This document shows, piece after piece, positions 53,005 to 60,961 of a stretch of DNA of 64,000 nucleotides (its first letter is position 1; each line of letters begins with the position of its first letter). Where the stretch lies: NCBI GenBank assembly GCA_951828515.1, contig OX639992.1, positions 4,504,217 through 4,568,216 of the forward strand, in the 5' to 3' direction. This stretch comes from an uncultured Poribacteria bacterium. Its GTDB lineage: Bacteria > Poribacteria > WGA-4E > WGA-3G. Made by a program: the position numbers and the translations under genes. The notes beneath the pieces were generated by a model, which saw only the letters and a list, made by a program, of their open reading frames with translations, did no database searches and had not been told where the DNA came from.

Positions 53005-53036
53005 AAAAAAAGAGCCATAGTTTCAAACTATGGCTC
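53005..53036 (-). terminator. Rho-independent terminator (minus strand)
   Basis: On the minus strand, GAGCCATAGTTT pairs with AAACTATGGCTC and is followed by seven T. The stem is about eleven to twelve pairs. No established minus-strand gene lies directly before it; the closest candidate is the small frame at 53081-53293. Confidence 0.75.
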
Positions 53037-53080
53037 GAATGAATGGGTTTTACATTTCAAAGATATATCTGTCTATCGCA

Positions 53081-53293
53081 CTACAGATTCATCTTGAGGT
53101 GTGCCCACGTCACCGCAAGTTTGCCCTGCAGTTCGACAGCGAGGAGTTCATCGTGCAGCGTAGCGGCATAGAACAACAGGTTTTCAATGAACGGAAGGTT
53201 CGTATCGATGTGTGCCTGATTTTCATTTTGCATCAGAAAACAAAACACACAGCGAACAGGTATGAAATTGACGTGTTGTTTTAACCTTTTCAT
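53081..53293 (-). CDS. Small hypothetical protein before a terminator, tentative
   Basis: A possible 70-residue protein, MKRLKQHVNFIPVRC..., or 50 residues from an internal Met (MQNENQAHIDTNLPF). The segment ENLLFYAATLHDELLAVELQGKLAV is amphipathic and protein-like. The terminator 45 bp downstream supports a transcript in this direction. No strong ribosome-binding site is seen for either start, so it could also be a non-coding RNA. Family unknown. Confidence 0.4.
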   Translation of the reverse strand: MKRLKQHVNFIPVRCVFCFLMQNENQAHIDTNLPFIENLLFYAATLHDELLAVELQGKLAVTWAHLKMNL

Positions 53294-53682
53294 TTTTCAG
53301 TAGCCCTTTTGATGCGATATGCACCTGTATCCGTTCCAGAACATAAGGGGTCACGTGTCTTATGTTCTGATAGGCATCCCTGTGATTGATTGACATCTTA
53401 AGTATGCCATCAGGATGTTGTGAAAAGATTGAAATGCTATGGAAAATTGATTATAATGTGAGTTTGATAAATAATTCAAGAATTTTTTCTATATCTCTGA
53501 AATCGACGGCGTATAGGAAAGACGTAATTCTTCTTTCAATCAACGGTGATTTGGTATTATCCGTTCAAACCAACCTACTATACTATGACGCAGTTTTTCT
53601 TAAATTGACCTGCATGGGTTTCCTTATCCAACTTACGAAAACAAAACAGAAAACAATAGATTTTTCATAGTCGTGTGTTATA
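53294..53682. other. AT-rich gap with a perfect 10-bp hairpin
   Basis: AGAACATAAG (53338-53347) pairs perfectly with CTTATGTTCT (53359-53368) around an 11-base loop. It lacks a T-run. The rest is AT-rich. A 94-codon plus-strand frame (53386-53670) has no ribosome-binding site and low-complexity content, so I do not call it. Confidence 0.45.
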
Positions 53683-53746
53683 CTTAGGACTTACGCACTT
53701 CCCTGGTAGGTGCGGTTTCCCAACCGCACCGAATGCGTCCAAATAG
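53683..53746. repeat. Truncated copy of the AGGACTTACGCA element
   Basis: About 64 bp nearly identical to the left part of 28444-28533, from CTTAGGACTTACGCAC to GCGTCCAAATAG. The right inverted end is missing. The copy ends exactly where the ribosome-binding site AGGAGG of the lipoprotein gene begins, so it forms that gene's 5' leader. Confidence 0.75.
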
Positions 53747-53759
53747 GAGGAAAAATAAA

Positions 53760-54512
53760 ATGCGACCGACTTCTCTAATTCTATGCGCTATTTTTATTCT
53801 ATTCGGATGCGGTTCAGATGAAACACCTGCCCCGATGGAACAGATGCCGAACTACTTTCCTGATGCCATTGGAAGCCGATGGATTTACAGAGATTCTGAA
53901 GGTCTCCAATGGACACGGGAAGTTAGTCGTGAGGCGAGTATTGAGGGAAAAGACTATCGGATTTTCAAGGATACACCGCCACTTGCAGAAGCCGAACTCG
54001 ATTTCCTGAATTCTACATACTATCGGGTTACACCCAACTCGGTTATTTACACCGTCAGTGACAAGATAACGGACTACCTTCAAACGGAACTTCCGAAAGC
54101 CGTGCAGGACGAATTCGCTGGTTTAGAATTGACCGTTGCAGTAGAACCGTTCGCGCATCCTGAGCTTGTTTTTTTTCAGATACCATTGGTTCCCAATTTC
54201 CAGTGGGACGCGCTTAACATAAAGGTTAACGGAAACATCATTTTACAAAACCTCGTGCTGCTCCAAATACCTTTTGAAGCACATATAAGTGTCAAAGGGG
54301 AAGTTATTGTCGAAGCTCCATTGGAAACGCCTGCTGGGAACTTTGAGGAGACATATCAGATAGAATACCAGACCGAGATTACGCACACTCTTTTTTCGAC
54401 AGAGGAGACGATTCAAGGGAAGGAGACGCTATGGTTCGCACCACAGGTCGGGATTGTTAAATCTGAAGACGAACACAGAGTAACGGAACTGATTGAGTAT
54501 TCCTTTTTTTAA
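53760..54512 (+). CDS. Lipoprotein of unknown function
   Basis: A 250-residue exported lipoprotein. The signal peptide MRPTSLILCAIFILFGC ends in a lipobox with Cys17. The mature protein is beta-rich (YRVTPNSVIYTVSD, VNGNIILQNLVLLQI, ISVKGEVIVEAPLETPAGNFEETYQIEY). The phrase PNYFPDAIGSRWIYRDSEG and the ending ETLWFAPQVGIVKSE are of the type seen in LolA/DUF-like outer-membrane-associated proteins, but I do not recognise a named family. AGGAGG with a nine-base A-rich spacer marks the start at 53760. Its stop overlaps an in-frame ATG of the next gene (TAATG), suggesting co-transcription. Confidence 0.75.
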   Translation: MRPTSLILCAIFILFGCGSDETPAPMEQMPNYFPDAIGSRWIYRDSEGLQWTREVSREASIEGKDYRIFKDTPPLAEAELDFLNSTYYRVTPNSVIYTVSDKITDYLQTELPKAVQDEFAGLELTVAVEPFAHPELVFFQIPLVPNFQWDALNIKVNGNIILQNLVLLQIPFEAHISVKGEVIVEAPLETPAGNFEETYQIEYQTEITHTLFSTEETIQGKETLWFAPQVGIVKSEDEHRVTELIEYSFF

Positions 54513-54646
54513 TGATACCTTGCGGAGACATAACGAGGTTTGTGGTTTGGTGGTTTTCACCGATGGATCTCCTGCGCGTTGTTGAAGGCTACGTCTTTGG
54601 GGCAGAAGTCGGGAATCGGACACAGCTGCCCAGAAGTCATAAAAAA

Positions 54647-55711
54647 ATGAAAATTGTTATTTTAAGCGACAAGAAACCAGGGCATTACAAGCAATCCTTA
54701 GGCATTGTCGAAAAAATGCCTGAATGCCAAACGGCATGGCTTGAGATACAATTTCGGCGCAAATGGCGGGACAACCTTCTGCGTGTTTTTATATCTGTTT
54801 TTGGGGGCATGTCGCTCTCCACGTCCCTTATCCACAGACTCCTGCGGTGGAGCCTTATCCCTGAATCTTACAACGCGCTGGCACAACTCCAAACCGCTGA
54901 TATTATCCTCTCAACAGGATCATCTGTGGCGGCGGTTAACCTGCTTCTCGGCAGAATTCTCGGTGCTAAGACGGTTACGTGTCGTAGACCTTCACCGATA
55001 GGCACCCGATATTTCGACCTCGCAATCCTTCCGATGATCTCTTGGCATCAGGCATCTGGCAAAGACAACATTTGCCGAACCATCGGTGTGCCAAACCCTA
55101 TTTCATCAGACAGGCTGGATGCCAAACGGAAACAACTGAAGGCTGAACTGAACCTATCGGACTGTCCGCGCATTGGTGTTCTACTCGGTGGGACAGATCG
55201 TCATGAAACTATCACGATAGCGGATGCCGAACGACTCAGCGAGATATGCAAGGTGACTGCAGAGAAGACGAACGCGCAGATATTGGTAACAACCTCCCGC
55301 CGAACACCACTGGATGTGACGGAACACTTGGTATCAACCCTAAAAAGTACCGACTGGTGCCCATTTTTTATTACACCCGACACGCCTTCAGAATTTGAAG
55401 ATCCCTACCAAGCAATCCTCGCCTTAAGCGACCTGCTCATCGTCACCGCGGACAGTTTCTCTATGGTGTGCGAGGCAACGAGCAGCGGACGCAGCGTTGT
55501 CGTTCTCATGCTGTCAGAAGAAAAAGCGAGGTGCCCGAAGCGATATCAGGTCTATCGGTATATGGAAGAGCATTCCATTGTGACCCGAAGCAGACTCGAC
55601 GGCTTAGAAACGCAGATCGCCAATACGCTCACTTCCAATGGCTCGAACAAACCGCTCCGAGATACAGAAACAGCGGTAGAGGCAATCCGCCAATTAGTGA
55701 CGAACCGCTAA
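54647..55711 (+). CDS. ELM1-like (DUF1022, mitochondrial fission ELM1 family) protein
   Basis: About 354 residues from Met at 54647 (MKIVILSDKKPGHYKQSLGIVEKM). The segments ILSTGSSVAAVN, GVLLGGTDRH and VTADSFSMVCEATSSGRSVVVL match the ELM1/DUF1022 family, which has a GT-B glycosyltransferase-like fold. The frame stays open to 54512, where ATG overlaps the previous stop, giving 45 extra residues (VVWWFSPMDLLRVVEG...) with no homology I recognise. The start at 54647 fits family length better but lacks a strong ribosome-binding site. Bacterial members are often near envelope-glycan genes. The donor and acceptor are unknown. Confidence 0.8.
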   Translation: MKIVILSDKKPGHYKQSLGIVEKMPECQTAWLEIQFRRKWRDNLLRVFISVFGGMSLSTSLIHRLLRWSLIPESYNALAQLQTADIILSTGSSVAAVNLLLGRILGAKTVTCRRPSPIGTRYFDLAILPMISWHQASGKDNICRTIGVPNPISSDRLDAKRKQLKAELNLSDCPRIGVLLGGTDRHETITIADAERLSEICKVTAEKTNAQILVTTSRRTPLDVTEHLVSTLKSTDWCPFFITPDTPSEFEDPYQAILALSDLLIVTADSFSMVCEATSSGRSVVVLMLSEEKARCPKRYQVYRYMEEHSIVTRSRLDGLETQIANTLTSNGSNKPLRDTETAVEAIRQLVTNR

Positions 55712-55857
55712 TCTGAGAGAACAGATGAACGGATTACTATTAATATTACATTATCGAATTATAGGAGGGAACTCCGATTCCTGCGGAAACATCCATGCAA
55801 AAACACTATCAATGTGCTTCGTCTCGTCGTGATTCGGAGATTACTCCTAAGTTTCAT

Positions 55858-56799
55858 TTAATTCGTCTCTGGTGTAGCGTTTCCGGCTGCTGGTTCATAG
55901 TATCCAGACCCGAAGAGGTAGCCATCGTGCCGGATTGCCCATGTCCGTTTCTGTTCATCCATACCCGTTTCAGGATTCGGCCACAGGTACTCGATCCAAA
56001 GTCCTGACCCCGTCGCTTTTGCAATATTTACACCAACCGGTGATCCATCAGGACCTATAACATCCTTAAGATCCGTGCCGACGAAATCTGGTCTTGGTGC
56101 ATGTGCGACGAAGATATCATCTTCATCGGTGATGAACACATACCACTGCTCGTCAACACTTGTCGAATCGTTGTAGTATGTCGCCGTAGTCTCGACTCCC
56201 TCTGACTCATAACGCGCAACCGCTGCCAGAACGACAGCGCGTGTGAACGCTTCTGGATCCTCTTTTGAGGCTGATGAGAGGAGTGTCGCTGGATCCGGAT
56301 GCCACGGTTCATAATACCCAGAACCGAAAATGTATCCATCGTACCGAATTACCCACGTCCGTTTCTGTTCCAATTTGTTAGATTGCGGATTGGGTGCTAA
56401 ATAGTCAATCCAGTGTCCTTCTTCTGTTGCCTTGGCGATTTCTACACCCAATGGGTAATCGATAGAACTGACATCATCTTTTATATCCGTGCCGACAAGT
56501 TCGGGTAGCACAGCGTGTGAAACCATAAAGTCGGTATCATCAACGATGAATACATACCATTGCCCATTGACGCTCGCAGTATCGTTATAGTAGGCTATAG
56601 CGGCTTCGCGACCTTCCATCTTGTAGAAATCAATCGCCGCTTGTACAAAGGCGACTGCAAACGTCTCTGGATCTTCCATTGTTGACATATCAGTCGGTGT
56701 AACGGCATCCATCATCGGTTTCGCCATAGGTCTCTCACAACCGGTAAGGCACATCGCGGTAACCCCTATGGCAAGTAATATTAACAAAAAGGTTCTCAA
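55858..56799 (-). CDS. Lipoprotein with two tandem Cache-like sensor domains
   Basis: A 313-residue protein. TTG at 56799 is preceded by AAGGAG seven bases upstream. The signal peptide LLILLAIGVTAMCLTGC has a lipobox ending at Cys21. Two repeats follow, about 43-167 and 180-303: each has AAIAYYNDTASVNGQWYVFI / TATYYNDSTSVDEQWYVFI, then VGTDIKD / VGTDLKD, then EQKRTWVIRYDGYIFGSGYY / EQKRTWAIRHDGYLFGSGYY. This matches single Cache (sCache) domains that bind small ligands, normally as parts of chemoreceptors or kinases. Here there is no signalling domain and no transmembrane helix besides the signal peptide, so it would be a stand-alone periplasmic ligand-binding lipoprotein. Confidence 0.82.
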   Translation of the reverse strand: MRTFLLILLAIGVTAMCLTGCERPMAKPMMDAVTPTDMSTMEDPETFAVAFVQAAIDFYKMEGREAAIAYYNDTASVNGQWYVFIVDDTDFMVSHAVLPELVGTDIKDDVSSIDYPLGVEIAKATEEGHWIDYLAPNPQSNKLEQKRTWVIRYDGYIFGSGYYEPWHPDPATLLSSASKEDPEAFTRAVVLAAVARYESEGVETTATYYNDSTSVDEQWYVFITDEDDIFVAHAPRPDFVGTDLKDVIGPDGSPVGVNIAKATGSGLWIEYLWPNPETGMDEQKRTWAIRHDGYLFGSGYYEPAAGNATPETN

Positions 56800-56838
56800 T
56801 TTTTGACTCCTTTTCAGTCAAAAAAATTTAATTTTTTT

Positions 56839-56940
56839 TATAGTAAAGCCCGAAAATATATGAACACACAAAATTTGGTACTTCCCACTCGCTGGTGAAG
56901 TTTCCTAACCTCGCCATATTGCAGAGTGTAAACTTAATTC
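56839..56940. repeat. MITE-like element, copy F (right end lost)
   Basis: Left end TATAGTAAAGCCCGAAAATA, hairpin with one change (GGTGAAGTTTCCTAACCTCGCC) and GAGTGTAAACTTAATT, then the family right end is absent. It lies upstream of the TTG-start Cache lipoprotein gene. Confidence 0.8.
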
Positions 56941-56981
56941 TATACATTCATCACCCGATTGTCAAATATACTATTTTTTTC

Positions 56982-57010
56982 TTGTAATTTTTTCGGGAAT
57001 TGTGTATATT
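56982..57010 (+). promoter_or_regulatory. Sigma70-type promoter for the small lipoprotein-like gene
   Basis: TTGTAA at 56982-56987 and TATATT at 57005-57010, separated by 17 bp. It lies 43 bp upstream of the GTG at 57053. Confidence 0.5.
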
Positions 57011-57052
57011 CAGTAGAAAATCGACAAACGCTATACGGAAGGAGAGGAAACC

Positions 57053-57469
57053 GTGAGATATATTGCGCGAATTTTTATGTTTTTTTTCATCCTTGGCATT
57101 ATCTGTGTCGGGTGTTACTTGAAGTTGGATTCCAAGGCAAGAATAGAGCAATACACTGTGCAGCAGACTGTTGAGGCACTCACGGAAGTAGACCGAGTCA
57201 CGTCAGAAATAGACAAGTGGATTGTGATAAGTGAAAACGCACTGCCCCAAATTCCGGGAAGAATCTACGTCCTAAAAACGGAATCGACAGCACAGATATG
57301 GCACACACGCTCCGAAACAACATCAGAGACTGGAGAGATTCTCTCGGTTAAGGGATCGGAACTTTCCGAAAGACAAAGATTAAACCTTTTGAATACTGGG
57401 GTGGTCCCAAAGGGCTGGGAAGTTGTGTATGTAGATGAAGATGGAAATCCTATCCGCAAGCAAAAATAG
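57053..57469 (+). CDS. Small exported or membrane-anchored protein, unknown family
   Basis: A 138-residue protein starting at GTG (57053) with AGGAGAGGAAACC upstream. The N-terminus MRYIARIFMFFFILGIICVGC is a signal peptide, possibly with a lipobox (VGC, Cys21). The rest is soluble: TEVDRVTSEIDKWIVISE and RQRLNLLNTGVVPKGWEVVYVDEDGNP. No family recognised. A promoter is visible 43 bp upstream. The downstream 170 bp is repeat-rich, so it is probably a single-gene unit. Confidence 0.7.
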   Translation: MRYIARIFMFFFILGIICVGCYLKLDSKARIEQYTVQQTVEALTEVDRVTSEIDKWIVISENALPQIPGRIYVLKTESTAQIWHTRSETTSETGEILSVKGSELSERQRLNLLNTGVVPKGWEVVYVDEDGNPIRKQK

Positions 57470-57647
57470 CAATTAGTCATCAACAGCCGGCGGTCGGTAA
57501 AGAGGTTTTCGCATCATAAAAAAACGTAGCCTGCAACAACAGCGCAGGGTTTTTGCTTGGGGTGTTTTTGCTTGGGCGTTTCCCTTGATAGGGCGTTTCC
57601 CTTTCTTCAGATATAAGCAACGCACGTCAGTGTCCAAACGCAGGCTG

Positions 57648-57662
57648 TTCCTCCGCAAGGAA
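57648..57662 (+). promoter_or_regulatory. Hairpin enclosing the ribosome-binding site of the DegT gene
   Basis: TTCCT and AGGAA around CCGCA form a five-pair hairpin in which AGGAA, the Shine-Dalgarno, is the 3' arm. The same 15 bases occur at 60940-60954 before the inositol monophosphatase gene. The distance from AGGAA to ATG is about ten bases in the first case. Confidence 0.5.
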
Positions 57663-57672
57663 AATTAAAAAT

Positions 57673-58902
57673 ATGTCCAACCCATTAGCGATTTCAGGCG
57701 GCACACCTGTACGAAACACAGAAAGCACTCCATGGTCCTCATGGCCACTTACCACGACTGAGGAGTGGGAGTCAAAAGTGGAGCCGCTGCTCCGTGAAGT
57801 GTACCTGAGTGCAAATGAAGGCTCCGGTGGCACGATGATTCAGCGTTTGGGCGAACAATATGCACAGTATTCGGGAACAAACTACGCGCTCTTTATGCCA
57901 CACGGCACTGATTCAATCAGTGCCGCTTTAGCGGCTGCGTTGGACCTCGATGGATTCAGCGACGGTGGTGAAGTTATTGTACCAAACTACACTTTCGTAG
58001 CAACCGCAAGCGCAGTGTTGGAACGCCGGTGTACCGTCGTGTTTGTAGACATTTCACCGGAGACCTTTACGATCGACCCAGAAGCGGTGGAAGCGGCTAT
58101 TGGTCCAGAAACGCGAGCGATTCTGCCCGTTCACCTCGGTGGTCATCCAGCAGATATGGGAGCTCTACAAGAAATCGCCCAACGCCATAGCCTCGCTGTT
58201 ATTGAGGACGCCGCACAGGCGCACGGCGCAGAGTATCAGACGAAAAAGGTTGGATCCCTCAGCAGTGTCGGCGCATTTAGTTTCCAAGCGTCAAAAAACC
58301 TGACTTCCGGTGAAGGTGGTATGGTTACCACAAACGACAAAGATATTCACGATCGAGTCTGCGCCTTCATGAACGTCGGACGTGCCCCCGGTGGGGCGAG
58401 ATGGGAATATCCGCGACTCGGATGGAACTACCGTCCCTCAGAGTACCTCGCTGCAATACTGCTGGTCCGGTTGGAATTATTAGAGGCACAAACCGATCTC
58501 CGCAATCGAAACGCAACCTATCTCTCCAACGCTCTAAAAGTGATTGAAGGTATCACACCCCCGAAACTTGCCCCATGGGTTACCAAACACGGGTATCACC
58601 TCTACTGCTTAAAGTATGACCCCCAAGGATTTGGTGGTAAATCGCGACAGGAATTTGTGGACGCGCTCTCTGCTGAAGGCATTCCGTGTTCTATCGGTTA
58701 CCGTTCTCCACTCTCGCAAGAACCCGGAATGGCACACGTTGCGAAGAAATACCCACATCTTATTCGATCATTGCCATCCCCAAACGCCGCATCCGTCTGC
58801 GAGCGGAGTGTATGGCTTTTCCAGAATCTCCTCCTCAGTTCAGAAACGGATATGGATCAGATTGTGGAAGCTATCGCCAAAATTCATCACGCATGGCGTT
58901 AA
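57673..58902 (+). CDS. DegT/DnrJ/EryC1/StrS aminotransferase
   Basis: A 409-residue PLP-dependent enzyme. The catalytic lysine is Lys208 in FSFQASKNLTSGEGGM, and Asp179 of VIEDAAQAHGA contacts the cofactor pyridine ring. Gly-rich motifs PHGTDSISAAL and PNYTFVATASAV match the family. It transfers an amino group to keto-sugars or cyclitols, often in sugar-nucleotide or aminoglycoside pathways. There is no sugar-nucleotide gene beside it, and the downstream neighbours are a DCC-LMF1 fusion and an inositol monophosphatase-like gene, which could belong to a cyclitol theme. Confidence in family is high; substrate unknown. Confidence 0.93.
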   Translation: MSNPLAISGGTPVRNTESTPWSSWPLTTTEEWESKVEPLLREVYLSANEGSGGTMIQRLGEQYAQYSGTNYALFMPHGTDSISAALAAALDLDGFSDGGEVIVPNYTFVATASAVLERRCTVVFVDISPETFTIDPEAVEAAIGPETRAILPVHLGGHPADMGALQEIAQRHSLAVIEDAAQAHGAEYQTKKVGSLSSVGAFSFQASKNLTSGEGGMVTTNDKDIHDRVCAFMNVGRAPGGARWEYPRLGWNYRPSEYLAAILLVRLELLEAQTDLRNRNATYLSNALKVIEGITPPKLAPWVTKHGYHLYCLKYDPQGFGGKSRQEFVDALSAEGIPCSIGYRSPLSQEPGMAHVAKKYPHLIRSLPSPNAASVCERSVWLFQNLLLSSETDMDQIVEAIAKIHHAWR

Positions 58903-58955
58903 TCTTTCCCAGTGCTAATGTCCAATAGATTCAGCAAACCTCGCCGGGAACTTTG

Positions 58956-60767
58956 ATGCAATCACAAAGCAGCAAACCGCTCCTTGTTTACGATAACGCT
59001 TGCGACTTTTGCCAATACTGGATTGCTCAATGGCAGCACGTCACAGGCGAACGCGTTGACTACGCACCCTATCAAGAAGTGGCGGCGCAATTCCCAGAGA
59101 TACCCCTTTCAGCATTTGAGAATTCAGTCCAGTTAATCCTTCAAAACGGGACAGTTTTGAGCGGGGCAGAGGCTGTCTTGCGTGCCTTGAACAACAGTCC
59201 ATTCCTCTGGTGCTACTACCATTTACCGGGGTTCGCGAGCGGGTCTGAAAGCATCTATCGTTTCATTGCACACTACCGCTCATTTTTCTCCGCTGCGACG
59301 CGCTGGCTGTGGGGAACACATACAGAGAAAACAACATTTTGTTTTTCGAGATGGCTGTTCCTGCGCGGACTCGGTTGTATCTATCTCATCGCTTTTTTGT
59401 CCTTGTGGGTGCAGATTCACGGACTCGTTGGAAGCAATGGGATTCTACCAGCAGAACAGTATTTGGAAGCTGTCCGCCAGCAGATCGGGGCAGAAGGCTA
59501 TTACCTCGTTCCGACACTGTTTTGGCTGAACGCATCGGATGCCTGCCTCAATTTCTTGTGTGCCGGTGGTGTGCTGCTGTCTCTCGCCTTAATCGCCGGC
59601 TTTGTCCCCTCATTTACCTTAGTCGGTTTGTGGATGTTTTATCTCTCGCTCGTGACGGTCGGACAAGTTTTTCTGAGTTTCCAGTGGGATGTCCTGCTCT
59701 TAGAGGTGGGATTTTTGGCAATCTTCTTCGCACCGCTGCAACTCCGTGAGACGTTCACACGTGCGTCCCAACCCTCCACTGCGTTTCTGTGGCTTTTACG
59801 GTGGCTCCTATTCCGACTGATGTTCGCCTCCGGGTTCGTTAAACTCGCCAGTGACGAGGTATGGCGAAATCTTACTGCCCTTAACTTCCATTATGAAACA
59901 CAACCACTGCCGACATCGTTAGGATGGTATGTGCATCAGTTACCGGAATGGTTCCAGAAAGCTTCCATCATCGGTATGTTCGCTGTTGAGTTGGTCGTCC
60001 CGTTCCTGATTTTCGCACCGCGACGTCTACGCACTGTCGGATGCCTCGGATTAGTCGGTTTGCAAGTGCTAATCATCTTAACAGGGAACTACTGTTTTTT
60101 CAATCTGCTGACAATCGCGTTATGCCTAATTCTGATTGATGATGTGGCGTGGAAGGCTCTGCTTCCGAAACGATTTATGCCTACTATCCACTCCGCCGAA
60201 CAGCCTTTTCATCGGTATAGACGTATCGGCATAGCGGTAGCGGCAACGCTTCTCTTTTTCCTGAGCGGACTCCGATTCGGTGGACAACTCTTCAGAGAGA
60301 TACGGTTCCCAGATGTCGCTTGGATCGCGCCGTTTCGGAGTGTGAACACTTACGGACTCTTTGCAGACATGACGGAATCGCGTCCCGAAATCATCGTTGA
60401 AGGGAGCAACGATCGTATAACATGGGAAACTTACCAATTTCGGTGGAAACCCGGAAACTTGGATGTCGCGCCAAAATGGGTTGCGCCGCATCAACCACGC
60501 CTCGATTGGCAGATGTGGTTTGCCGCTCTGCAAGGCAGTTATCAAAGAACATCGTGGTTCCTCAATTTCATGGGAGCATTGCTACAAGACAAGCCTGAGG
60601 TGCTGCGGTTGCTGGCAGATAATCCGTTCCCAGATGCACCACCACGGTACGTGCGCGCAACCCTTTACGAGTATCGCTTTACGGATTTCACAACAAAACG
60701 CTCGGAAGGCACGTGGTGGCACCGCGAATGGACAAGAATTTATTGCCCCGCAATTTCACTTCGTTAG
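58956..60767 (+). CDS. DCC-family (DUF393) - lipase maturation factor (LMF1) fusion
   Basis: A 603-residue protein. Residues 1-120 form a DCC domain (LLVYDNACDFCQYWIAQW, with CxxC at about 17-20), a thioredoxin-like predicted thiol-disulfide oxidoreductase. A polytopic membrane region with about nine helices follows and matches the LMF1 family (SNGILPAEQYLEA, LSFQWDVLLLEVGFLAIFFAP, LMFASGFVKLAS..W, LNFHYETQPLPTSLGWY). The C-terminal ~150 residues include PRLDWQMWFAAL and PPRYVRATLYEYRFTD. LMF1 proteins assist folding of secreted lipases in animals; bacterial roles are unknown. The fusion suggests redox help during envelope-protein maturation. Start ATG at 58956 follows a weak site. Confidence 0.85.
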   Translation: MQSQSSKPLLVYDNACDFCQYWIAQWQHVTGERVDYAPYQEVAAQFPEIPLSAFENSVQLILQNGTVLSGAEAVLRALNNSPFLWCYYHLPGFASGSESIYRFIAHYRSFFSAATRWLWGTHTEKTTFCFSRWLFLRGLGCIYLIAFLSLWVQIHGLVGSNGILPAEQYLEAVRQQIGAEGYYLVPTLFWLNASDACLNFLCAGGVLLSLALIAGFVPSFTLVGLWMFYLSLVTVGQVFLSFQWDVLLLEVGFLAIFFAPLQLRETFTRASQPSTAFLWLLRWLLFRLMFASGFVKLASDEVWRNLTALNFHYETQPLPTSLGWYVHQLPEWFQKASIIGMFAVELVVPFLIFAPRRLRTVGCLGLVGLQVLIILTGNYCFFNLLTIALCLILIDDVAWKALLPKRFMPTIHSAEQPFHRYRRIGIAVAATLLFFLSGLRFGGQLFREIRFPDVAWIAPFRSVNTYGLFADMTESRPEIIVEGSNDRITWETYQFRWKPGNLDVAPKWVAPHQPRLDWQMWFAALQGSYQRTSWFLNFMGALLQDKPEVLRLLADNPFPDAPPRYVRATLYEYRFTDFTTKRSEGTWWHREWTRIYCPAISLR

Positions 60768-60779
60768 AATATGGCAGTT

Positions 60780-60828
60780 GGCGGTCAGCAATCAGCGGTC
60801 AGCAATCAGCGGTCAGCAATCAGTAAAG
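60780..60828. repeat. 14-bp tandem repeat (CAGCGGTCAGCAAT)
   Basis: The unit CAGCGGTCAGCAAT occurs about three times head to tail. It belongs to the CAGTCAGCAATCAG word family that recurs in many gaps of this window. It is a likely slippage tract. Confidence 0.7.
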
Positions 60829-60939
60829 AGGGTTTCGTCTCACAAAGAGTGTCTCTTAAGATAATCTCAAAACCCGTAGTCCGTAAGCGTAGCGGAGGAC
60901 GGATATGAGAAACGCTCGTAATAGTTGAAACGTACGCCG

Positions 60940-60954
60940 TTCCTCCGCAAGGAA
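60940..60954 (+). promoter_or_regulatory. Hairpin enclosing the ribosome-binding site of the monophosphatase gene
   Basis: The same 15 bases as at 57648-57662 (TTCCT, CCGCA, AGGAA), seven bases before the ATG at 60962. The upstream leader also shares looser words (CAGTAAAGAGG, TTTCG) with the leader of the DegT gene, so the two leaders may be copies. Confidence 0.5.
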
Positions 60955-60961
60955 TAATTAA

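Noticed and set aside
53386-53670. 94-codon plus-strand frame
   Set aside because: AT-rich chance frame without a ribosome-binding site or recognisable motif.
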